A stretch of DNA of 20,624 nt from positions 1 through 20,624 of the forward strand of contig CALUWZ010000010.1 in the NCBI GenBank assembly GCA_944324625.1. Direction: 5' to 3'. Below the pieces are notes generated by a model that saw only the letters and a program-made list of their open reading frames with translations, searched no databases and was not told the DNA's origin. Made by a program: the position numbers and the translations under genes. Origin of the DNA: an uncultured Mailhella sp. (GTDB taxonomy: Bacteria; Desulfobacterota; Desulfovibrionia; Desulfovibrionales; Desulfovibrionaceae). Below are positions 14,688 to 20,624 of this stretch, one piece after another. Within the stretch, counting starts at the first letter, position 1; the number at the start of each line of letters is the position of its first letter.

Positions 14688-16352
14688 TTAAATAAAATGA
14701 ATGAGATTTTCGATAATGGGTTCGCGTCCGAGAATGTCGCGGAAAAATCTGCGCAGGGCAAGACGCACCATTTCGGGCAGTTTTTCGGGATTTTTGCCGT
14801 CAAGCTGTTCAATCTGCTCCAAAATAAGGCATTGGGCTTCCTGCAGATAATGGTTGAACTGCTGTTCGAATACAAAGCCGTGGGAAGTAACGTGCGGCCC
14901 CGTCAGCACTGTGCCAGTTTCCCTGTCAATGACAAGGGATACGATGACAATGCCTTCATGGGAAAGCACGCGGCGTTCTTTCAGGACAATGCGGCCCACA
15001 TCGCCCACGCCTTTGCCGTCCACCAGCACAAATTCTATGGGATTGCTGCTTTCCAGCTCAAAGGTGCCGTTGTCGTAAAAAACAATGGGCTGGCCGTCTT
15101 CCAGAAGGTGACAGCGTTCAACCCCGAGACTTTTGGCAAGTTTTGCGTGCTGGGCAAGGTGGCGGTATTCGCCGTGCAGGGGAATAAAATGTTCGGGTTT
15201 GGCAAGTTCCAGAATTTTTTGCAGTTCTTCGTAGCAGGCATGCCCCGTGGCGTGAATCACGAATCTGTCGTCATGGTAGACAGTGGCGCCCTGCTTGTAC
15301 ATTTGGTTGATCATGCGCGATACGGCACGGGCGTTTCCGGGGATTGTGCGCGAGGACATAATGACCGTGTCCCCTTCCTGCAGGGCAAGACGCTTGTGTT
15401 CGCCTGAGGATATGCGCGTCAGGGCGGAAAGCGCTTCGCCCTGTGTTCCCGTGGCAAGCACGACGGTGTTTTCCCTGCGCAGTTCCGTAATGGTTTCATC
15501 TGTTTCAGGATAGTACTGCACGGTTTCCAGAAGGCCGAGCTCTTTGGCAATGCCTATATTGGTGGCAAGGCTTCGGCCGCTTATGATCACATGGCGCTTA
15601 TGTTTTTCGGCAAGTTCGAATACCGTGCGTATGCGCTGGATATGGCTTGCAAAAAGCGCTATGACTATGCGTCCTTCGGTTTGGCTGAAAATTTGGTCAA
15701 GACCGTCCTTTACCATGCTTTCGGAAGCGGAATGGTTTCTGTTTTCGATATTGGTGGAATCGGAAAGCAAAAGCTTTATGCCGTCCCTTGCAAAATCTTT
15801 CAGGTCTGCCTGCAGGGCGCAGCTGCTTTCAAGAGGGTATTCGTGGGAATTGTTGTCCAGCTTGAAATCGCCCGTGTAGACAATTTTGCCGATGGGGCTT
15901 TCAATGAAATAGGCATAGCCTCCCGGAATGGAATGGCAGACGGGAATGGCCTGAAAGGTAAGCGGGCCGAGCTTTACGGTGTCGTAGGTTTCCACCAGAA
16001 TGAGGTTGGCCCTGTCAATAAGGCCCCGTTCGGTGAGCTTGTGCCTGACAAGGGCAAGGGTAAAGGCGGAGCCGTAAATATTGATGTTGCGGACAATGCG
16101 CAGAAGCCAAGGCAGTGCGCCTATATGGTCTTCGTGGCCGTGGGTCAGCACCACGCCGAGAAAATTTTCTTTGTCCTGCAGAAGGGAATCGAAAGAGGGA
16201 ATGACGGCATCAATGCCGTAATGGCTGTCATCGGGAAACATAAGGCCGCAGTCCATAAGAAAAGTGCCCTCGCTGCATTCCCATTTCTGGCAGTTCAGGC
16301 CGATTTCCCCAAGTCCTCCGAGGGGGCTTATGCGTAAAAATTCTTTGCCCAT
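14688..16352 (-). CDS. rnj: Ribonuclease J
   Basis: RNase J is a metallo-beta-lactamase/beta-CASP enzyme with 5'-to-3' exonuclease and endonuclease activity, acting in mRNA decay and rRNA maturation. The 554-residue protein starts with ISPLGGLGEIGLN, has the zinc motif HGHEDH at 71-76, and continues with PVCHSIPGGYAYFI, YTGDFKLDNN and the beta-CASP region LFASHIQRI. SSRTIPGN and HATGHA precede PLHGEYRHL, and a C-terminal domain completes the chain. All are standard RNase J features at normal length. The ATG at 16352 has AAGGAA upstream and matches the family N-terminus. An open frame to 16532 runs through homopolymer DNA and the promoter and is not coding. Its promoter lies at 16368-16396. 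Confidence 0.96.
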   Translation of the reverse strand: MGKEFLRISPLGGLGEIGLNCQKWECSEGTFLMDCGLMFPDDSHYGIDAVIPSFDSLLQDKENFLGVVLTHGHEDHIGALPWLLRIVRNINIYGSAFTLALVRHKLTERGLIDRANLILVETYDTVKLGPLTFQAIPVCHSIPGGYAYFIESPIGKIVYTGDFKLDNNSHEYPLESSCALQADLKDFARDGIKLLLSDSTNIENRNHSASESMVKDGLDQIFSQTEGRIVIALFASHIQRIRTVFELAEKHKRHVIISGRSLATNIGIAKELGLLETVQYYPETDETITELRRENTVVLATGTQGEALSALTRISSGEHKRLALQEGDTVIMSSRTIPGNARAVSRMINQMYKQGATVYHDDRFVIHATGHACYEELQKILELAKPEHFIPLHGEYRHLAQHAKLAKSLGVERCHLLEDGQPIVFYDNGTFELESSNPIEFVLVDGKGVGDVGRIVLKERRVLSHEGIVIVSLVIDRETGTVLTGPHVTSHGFVFEQQFNHYLQEAQCLILEQIEQLDGKNPEKLPEMVRLALRRFFRDILGREPIIENLIHFI

Positions 16353-16367
16353 AGTTTTCCTTGCTTT

Positions 16368-16396
16368 TGTATAACCTGTTTTTGCCAAAAAGACAA
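16368..16396 (-). promoter_or_regulatory. Putative promoter of the RNase J gene
   Basis: The minus strand has TTGTCT (16391-16396), a 17-base spacer and TATACA (16368-16373). The start would be near 16361, giving a leader of about nine bases that is essentially only the ribosome-binding site. Confidence 0.55.
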
Positions 16397-16642
16397 ACCT
16401 TTTTGCCTGTCCGTCCGCATAACTTTTTTGAACAGGCCGTTCGGGACAGGGGGCAGTTCCTGTCATGCTGTGCGGTGAGCGTTTTTTTTTGGGGGGGGGC
16501 GGGCTGCCGGCTTTTTTTGAGGGAGTCAGCAAAAAAAAAATGCCCGCAAAAACTGAAAAATATTGCTTTTTTTATTCTTGCCATAGTGTGCAATATATGT
16601 TAAAAAAAATAAAATTAATTAGGGTTGATAGTGAGTTTTTTC
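16397..16642. other. Intergenic region with long homopolymer tracts between rnj and pgsA
   Basis: This non-coding stretch separates divergent RNase J and pgsA. It holds nine T (16482-16490) directly followed by nine G (16491-16499), then T7 (16512-16518) and A10 (16531-16540), with GCGGGC (16499-16504) and GCCCGC (16542-16547) able to pair around them. No gene is visible. Promoter candidates for pgsA are weak, for example TTTATT-17-TATATG at 16571-16599. Confidence 0.6.
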
Positions 16643-17242
16643 ATGCTTAAACAAAAAAAAGAAGTTTTTTTTCTCTTTCTTGATGCCGTAAAGAACCTTA
16701 ATCTTGCGACAAAAATCACGCTGCTGCGCATTGTCGTCATTCTGCCGATTTTAATGCTTCTTTCTTTGGGGACAAAGCTTGCCTGTTTCATCGCCTGTCT
16801 GCTTTTTGTCGTTGCTGCCCTCAGTGATTTTGTGGACGGATATATTGCCAGAAACTACGGTCAGGTCACCACGCTGGGGAAATTTCTCGACCCCCTTGCC
16901 GACAAGCTGCTGATCTGCACGATTTTGGTGGAACTGACTTCTCTCGGCTGGATTCCCGCATGGACTGTCCATGTGGTGGTTATCCGCGAACTTGCCGTTA
17001 CGGGGCTTCGTGCCGTTGCCGCCGATCACGGCGTTGTGCTTGCCGCCGATACATACGGAAAATGGAAAACAACGTTCCAGATTTTGGCGCTTATTCCGCT
17101 TATGCTCCATTTTTCCTATCTTGGCATAAGCCTGCATCAGCTTGGAATGGTTTTGCTGTATGTTGCCGTATTCTTTACGGTTTTGTCAGGATATAATTAT
17201 TTTTACACCTTTTGTGTGGATACACACGACAAAGAACTGTAA
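16643..17242 (+). CDS. pgsA: CDP-diacylglycerol--glycerol-3-phosphate 3-phosphatidyltransferase
   Basis: PgsA makes phosphatidylglycerol phosphate, the committed step to phosphatidylglycerol and cardiolipin, at the inner membrane. The 199-residue protein carries a perfect CDP-alcohol phosphotransferase motif: Asp62, Asp65, Gly66, Ala69, Arg70, Gly79, Asp83 and Asp87 in DFVDGYIAR and GKFLDPLADK. About five or six hydrophobic segments surround it, and NLATKITLLRI near 19-30 is the usual family opening. Three in-frame starts are possible: TTG 16625, GTG 16631 (AGGG six bases upstream) and ATG 16643 (GAG seven bases upstream). I chose the ATG, but the GTG is nearly as good. The gene leads a run with an ftsB-like gene 21 bases downstream. 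Confidence 0.95.
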   Translation: MLKQKKEVFFLFLDAVKNLNLATKITLLRIVVILPILMLLSLGTKLACFIACLLFVVAALSDFVDGYIARNYGQVTTLGKFLDPLADKLLICTILVELTSLGWIPAWTVHVVVIRELAVTGLRAVAADHGVVLAADTYGKWKTTFQILALIPLMLHFSYLGISLHQLGMVLLYVAVFFTVLSGYNYFYTFCVDTHDKEL

Positions 17243-17263
17243 TCCGGAAAAAGCGAGCTGCCC

Positions 17264-17620
17264 ATGCTGAAAAATGTTTCCCTTTCTTTTTTTTGGCGAA
17301 CCCTGTTTTTGTGTTTTGCTCTTCTTTTGAACGTGACGCTCGGTTATCGTCTGCTTTTCAGTGATCAAAGCGTTTTTTCGTGGCAGGGCGTGCAGCAGCA
17401 TTATGCGGATATGCAGAAAGAGCTTGACGATATTCAGAAAAAACAGGCAAAGCTCAGTGAGGAAATCCGTCTTTTGCAGGGCAGCAGCGATTATATTGAA
17501 CGGGCTGTGCGCGAACGGCTCAATTATGTGCGCGAAAATGAAATTTTGTATGTTTTTGAAAAAAAACAGCAGGTTCATTCCATTTGGACCGAAACGGAAG
17601 AAGATTTGCGGGCTGAATAA
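17264..17620 (+). CDS. FtsB/DivIC family septum formation initiator protein
   Basis: FtsB/DivIC proteins form a membrane-anchored coiled-coil complex with FtsL and FtsQ that activates septal cell-wall synthesis. This 118-residue protein has the expected layout: a short cytoplasmic N-terminus, one membrane helix (about 9-31), a periplasmic coiled coil (about 40-72), and then the family signature SSDYIERAVRERLNYVRENEILYVF. The tail of about 20 residues is polar. It lies 21 bases after pgsA and about 48 bases before a TPR gene on the same strand, so it is likely co-transcribed. The ribosome-binding site is weak (GAG only). Low sequence conservation in this family makes a choice between FtsB and DivIC names arbitrary. 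Confidence 0.87.
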   Translation: MLKNVSLSFFWRTLFLCFALLLNVTLGYRLLFSDQSVFSWQGVQQHYADMQKELDDIQKKQAKLSEEIRLLQGSSDYIERAVRERLNYVRENEILYVFEKKQQVHSIWTETEEDLRAE

Positions 17621-17668
17621 TTTTGTGTTAGCATTATGGCGGTTTTGAGAAAAGAAAAAGGTATGGAT

Positions 17669-19426
17669 ATGGCTGCAAATGATAAAACAGTAAAATATGC
17701 TAAACTGGAATGGTACAGGGAAGTTCTTTCCCTTGAACCCAATTCAAAGCTGTTTTTGGCCCATGCGCGCTTGCTGGCTGAACTCGGTTCCGAAGAAAAC
17801 AATGCGGAACTGATTAACGAAGCGTTTGCCGTGCTCAGACGCGGACTTGACATTCATCCCGATTACATGGAGGCCCGCCTTTTTCTTATCGAACTTTTGA
17901 ATATGTGCGGCTGCAGGGCCCAGTGCGGTGCCGAGGTGGCACGGCTTGCCTCACTGTTTTTGAGTTATCCGGATTTTTGGGATGCTTGGCGCGAGTATGC
18001 CGTTACCGAAAAGGAAAGTTCGGATTTTACCGTTGCACTCGGCTTTATGAGCGCCATTATGCGCAATAAGTCTTTGAGCATTGTACAGGTTCTGGAAGCA
18101 GGCCTCAATGCCCTTAAAACTTCTTCATCTCCTCTTTTTTCCGAAGAAACGCTGAAAATTGCAAAAGATGCGGAACAAAGCGGTTTGGGGGCTCTTTCTG
18201 CGGAAGGGGTCAGCCGCATTGAAAAATGCATGCGCAGCGTAACGGCCGAAAGCGGGGAAAAAGCCCCGGAAACAGATGCTGATCAGGCTGTTTCCGCACC
18301 GGAAGCGGCGGGGCATTCTGCCGAAGAAGAAAACGAATCCTTTTTTGATAATGAAGATATCTGCACGCCTCTGCAGGAAGAAACAGCGGAAACGGAACCG
18401 AGTGCTGAAATGGCGGCGGCTTTCGGTGCAGAAAGGGGGGACAGCGAAGAGCCTGTTTCTGAAAGTTCCCGGCCCGAACAGCCCGATGCCGATCTTGCGG
18501 ATGTTTTTCCCAAATCCCATCTTGAAAATTACGCCAATTTTGCCGAACAGCAGAAATATCTGCAGGAGAAAACAAAAAGCACCAAAGAAACGCTGGCAGA
18601 ACTCATCAAAGATGCCAATATTACCGTGGAACCCATGGAAAATTCTCCGTTCCGCACCAGAAGCATGGCGGATCTTTTGGCAGAACAGGGCGATTATCGG
18701 GGTGCTTTGGACATTTACAAAGAGCTGCTCCAAAAAGGACACGGCAACAGGGAAGAACTGGAAGAACGCATTGCTGACATAAAAATGCTTGCGCCTGAAC
18801 TTGCCGTGGAAATTGACAAGTCAAAACTGCTTGCCATTGACGATATGGTGGATACCTCATTCGGACTGATGGCAAAAAATGCCTCTCCTTCTGACGGTGC
18901 GGACAGTGAAAGCTCCGATTTTACAGAATCAGCGGCCCCCGCAGAACATGCCGAAGACGGGCCGCATTCCGAAGCAAAGCCTGAAATCGGGGGCGGTGCG
19001 GATGTTTTTGACGGGGAAAACGGGCTTGGCGGTGAAATAACTGCCGAAAATCCTGCCAGTAAGGAAGCAGAACATTCAGAGGAGCCTGCTGTCAGGGAAA
19101 ACGAAATTCCGGACCTTTTCGGCACGGGCGGGAAGAATGGTTCCGATGCCGGACAAGGCGCATTGTCTTTGGACATGGATACGGATGAACCTGTTTTTTC
19201 CGCTGACAATGCGGGACAGCTTTCCGCAGCAGAAACGGACGGCAAAACAAGCAGCGGTGATTTGACGGCAGATGCGGATTTATTGATTGATACCGATACT
19301 CGGTCAGTACAGGAAAAACACCAAAACGGAGAAAATTATACAGAGCCTGTAAGCGCAAAATCCCATAATGATGTGGCAGATTTATTGACAAAACTTGCAG
19401 AGCGTTTAGAAATTCGTGCTAAGTAG
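17669..19426 (+). CDS. Tetratricopeptide-repeat protein with long acidic linkers
   Basis: This protein of about 585 residues has helical TPR-like repeats near the N-terminus (KLFLAHARLLAELG, INEAFAVLRRGLDIHPDYMEARLFLIELL) and one clear TPR unit in the middle (MADLLAEQGDYRGALDIYKELLQKG, about residues 330-355). Between and after these lie long, very acidic Ala/Glu/Ser-rich stretches (about 195-290 and 410-560) that look disordered. A final short helix ends DLLTKLAERLEIRAK. There is no signal peptide, so it is probably cytoplasmic. I prefer the ATG at 17669, which has AAAAGG with a 7-base spacer; ATGs at 17636 and 17663 are alternatives without good spacing. TPRs suggest a scaffold, and the neighbours pgsA and ftsB hint at the cell envelope, but the function is unknown. 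Confidence 0.87.
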   Translation: MAANDKTVKYAKLEWYREVLSLEPNSKLFLAHARLLAELGSEENNAELINEAFAVLRRGLDIHPDYMEARLFLIELLNMCGCRAQCGAEVARLASLFLSYPDFWDAWREYAVTEKESSDFTVALGFMSAIMRNKSLSIVQVLEAGLNALKTSSSPLFSEETLKIAKDAEQSGLGALSAEGVSRIEKCMRSVTAESGEKAPETDADQAVSAPEAAGHSAEEENESFFDNEDICTPLQEETAETEPSAEMAAAFGAERGDSEEPVSESSRPEQPDADLADVFPKSHLENYANFAEQQKYLQEKTKSTKETLAELIKDANITVEPMENSPFRTRSMADLLAEQGDYRGALDIYKELLQKGHGNREELEERIADIKMLAPELAVEIDKSKLLAIDDMVDTSFGLMAKNASPSDGADSESSDFTESAAPAEHAEDGPHSEAKPEIGGGADVFDGENGLGGEITAENPASKEAEHSEEPAVRENEIPDLFGTGGKNGSDAGQGALSLDMDTDEPVFSADNAGQLSAAETDGKTSSGDLTADADLLIDTDTRSVQEKHQNGENYTEPVSAKSHNDVADLLTKLAERLEIRAK

Positions 19427-19435
19427 GAGCTTCGA

Positions 19436-20197
19436 TTGAAAAAATTTCATCTTCTTACCCTGTGTTTGGCTTTGGCGTGTTCAGCATGCGCAAATATTAA
19501 AGATTCTGATACGTATAAAGAGTCCAGACGCTTTTATTATAAACATATTAATAGGCCTGCGGTGGTGGATTTTGCCGATGTGGCGGATGTAACGCCTCTT
19601 GACGAGAAGCTGACCAAGTCTTTTGCCCTGCTTGACAAGGAGCTGACAAAGCTGCAGAGGGAAATGGACAGTATTTTGGAACTTTCCAATGTGCAGGCCA
19701 TTGCGGGGCTGTTTACGCAGTTTCCGTGGATATCCCATATTTATGCCCTTGACCCTGCGGGAGAAATTATGGGGGCAATGCCGTCCTATGTTCCCGAATA
19801 TGCAGATTTTTTATATGTAAACGACAAGGAAATCAAATCCCGCGAAGTTTATGCGGATGTGCGCGAAGTGCCGAACGGTTATGAAATCGTGCTTCTTCGT
19901 CCTTACATGACAAGCGGCGAAGTTCAGGGATTTTTGGCAGTGTCTTTTGATCCCAAATCTCTGCTTCCTTTTGCAGGCGATCCGTCAAATATTATTTTGC
20001 TGTCGGAAAACAGCATTTTTTGGACGGGCAATCATTTATACGAAGAAACTCCCTTTAATCTCGACTGGAGTCATGAGCTGAAAAATAAATCCTACGATAC
20101 GGTGGAAAATGACCGTTTCAGGGGAGCTTGGCTTGCCCGTTATTACGGCGGAACCCGATTTGTATACGGCATAATGGAAGAAAAAGAACAGGAATAA
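19436..20197 (+). CDS. Putative lipoprotein with Cache-like sensor domain
   Basis: This 253-residue protein begins with a lipoprotein signal: MKK, a hydrophobic stretch and the lipobox LALAC, so Cys15 is the likely lipidated residue (Cys18 is a less likely alternative). A helical part (about 50-90) is followed by a segment resembling a Cache/PAS-type extracellular sensor fold, with FPWISHIYALDPAGEIMGAMPS at about 96-117, YEIVLLRPYMTSGEVQGFLAVSFD and a final sheet. It would sit in the periplasm attached to a membrane. No kinase, cyclase or receptor output domain is fused to it. The start is TTG with a strong AGGAG seven bases upstream, nine bases after the TPR gene stop, so it belongs to that operon. 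The Cache assignment is by eye. Confidence 0.8.
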   Translation: MKKFHLLTLCLALACSACANIKDSDTYKESRRFYYKHINRPAVVDFADVADVTPLDEKLTKSFALLDKELTKLQREMDSILELSNVQAIAGLFTQFPWISHIYALDPAGEIMGAMPSYVPEYADFLYVNDKEIKSREVYADVREVPNGYEIVLLRPYMTSGEVQGFLAVSFDPKSLLPFAGDPSNIILLSENSIFWTGNHLYEETPFNLDWSHELKNKSYDTVENDRFRGAWLARYYGGTRFVYGIMEEKEQE

Positions 20198-20206
20198 AAC
20201 ATGCAG

Positions 20207-20226
20207 GCCTGGCAACAGGCTTTTTT
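20207..20226 (+). terminator. Intrinsic terminator with GCAA tetraloop
   Basis: GCCTG (20207-20211) and CAGGC (20216-20220) enclose a stable GNRA-type GCAA loop and are followed by six T residues. It closes the pgsA-to-lipoprotein run; the stem is short but the loop and T run are good. Confidence 0.75.
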
Positions 20227-20239
20227 ATTGAGGTTAATT

Positions 20240-20624
20240 ATGGCTGAAATCAGTGTCATCGAACATATTCATTCCATGCAGCTGAAATGGTCTCCCACGG
20301 CAACGGGACAGTTTACGTCCCTTCTGCATGATTTGATTTTGTCTGCAAAAATTATTTCCCGCAGCGTAACCAAGGCGGGCCTTGTTGATATTCTCGGCGG
20401 TACGGGCGATATCAATGTGCAGGGCGAGCAGGTGCAGAAACTGGATGAATTTGCCAACAGCGTCATGATATACAGAATGAAAAACTGCGGTGTCGTGTGC
20501 GCTTTGGGTTCCGAAGAGGAAGAAGAACTGATTGTTGTGGACAATAAAAAAGAGCGCGGAAATTATGTAATATTTTTTGATCCCTTGGACGGTTCTTCCA
20601 ATATCGACGCCAATGTAAGCATAG
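20240..20624 (+). CDS. fbp: Fructose-1,6-bisphosphatase class I, N-terminal part (cut by window edge)
   Basis: This enzyme hydrolyses fructose 1,6-bisphosphate to fructose 6-phosphate, the control step of gluconeogenesis. The 128 visible residues include [24 protein letters not shown] (about 46-69), the acidic metal-binding stretch SEEEEE at 91-96, and the class I signature [11 protein letters not shown] at 113-123, with Asp114 and Asp117 as magnesium ligands. The full protein is usually about 330 residues, so roughly 60 percent lies beyond the window. The ATG has GAGG six bases upstream. It follows the terminator of the previous operon by 13 bases, and no promoter is visible in that space. 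It may depend on a promoter further upstream or on read-through. Confidence 0.95.
   Translation, partial: MAEISVIEHIHSMQLKWSPTATGQFTSLLHDLILSAKIISRSVTKAGLVDILGGTGDINVQGEQVQKLDEFANSVMIYRMKNCGVVCALGSEEEEELIVVDNKKERGNYVIFFDPLDGSSNIDANVSI

Noticed and set aside
14628..15407. Long plus-strand open frame of 259 codons antisense to RNase J
   Set aside because: It lies opposite a clear RNase J gene with intact catalytic motifs, has no recognisable domain and mirrors codon composition of the sense gene.
15591..16337. Plus-strand open frame of 248 codons antisense to the RNase J N-terminal half
   Set aside because: Same reasoning: it overlaps the metallo-beta-lactamase domain coding strand and shows no independent ribosome-binding site or family match.
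16353..16532. N-terminal extension of RNase J to an earlier in-frame start
   Set aside because: The extension reads through the homopolymer tract (runs of Pro and Lys) and the predicted promoter, and the ATG at 16352 has a good ribosome-binding site and the family N-terminus.
1..20624. CRISPR array, tRNA, rRNA, insertion sequence, integrase or phage genes
   Set aside because: No regularly spaced repeats, cloverleaf-like sequences, transposase motifs or terminal inverted repeats were seen on reading the window; the gene content is housekeeping.

Overview
The window looks like chromosomal DNA from a member of the Desulfovibrionaceae or a close relative, with moderate to low GC. The main clue is the ccm cluster: its CcmE carries a Cys-x3-Tyr heme-binding site instead of the usual His. 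That variant (System I*) is known from Desulfovibrio and some archaea. The mix of RNase J, endonuclease Q, an RqcH-type NFACT protein, a short DksA and a pgsA-ftsB-TPR-lipoprotein run fits the same group. This assignment is inferred from gene content; no search was run. There are no tRNA or rRNA genes, insertion sequences, integrases or CRISPR arrays that I can see, and the region reads as core genome.

Layout. 1-3574 (minus): ccmE-ccmF-ccmA-ccmB, tightly packed and running off the left edge, with a good promoter before ccmE. 3600-5462 (minus): a DUF554 membrane protein followed by queA. 5732-7842 (minus): a PilZ-domain protein and endonuclease Q, each with its own promoter. 7863-10208 (plus): a tRNA1(Val)-type methyltransferase, an unrecognised protein and a HAD phosphatase in one operon, divergent from endonuclease Q across two almost fully superimposed promoters. 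10323-12682 (plus): dksA, a strong terminator, then the NFACT/RqcH gene. 12850-13944: a flavodoxin-like oxidoreductase (minus) and an HxlR regulator (plus), divergent around a perfect palindrome. 14006-16352 (minus): cheW and RNase J, each with its own promoter. 16643-20226 (plus): pgsA, ftsB-like, a TPR protein and a Cache-like lipoprotein, ending in a terminator. 20240-20624 (plus): the first 128 residues of class I fructose-1,6-bisphosphatase.

How the genes fit together. The ccm genes deliver heme to periplasmic apocytochromes, which suits an anaerobe rich in c-type cytochromes. QueA, the methyltransferase, RqcH, DksA and RNase J serve tRNA modification, ribosome rescue, stringent control and RNA turnover. 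PilZ and CheW link to c-di-GMP and chemotaxis. HxlR and the flavodoxin-like protein look like a self-contained redox or electrophile response pair.

I did not find a clearly new multi-gene system. The points most worth checking are the CcmE variant, the superimposed divergent promoters, the HxlR operator with face-to-face promoters, a possibly leaderless PilZ transcript, the loss of the Asp of the Asp-Arg motif in the NFACT protein, and a T9-G9 homopolymer junction upstream of pgsA.
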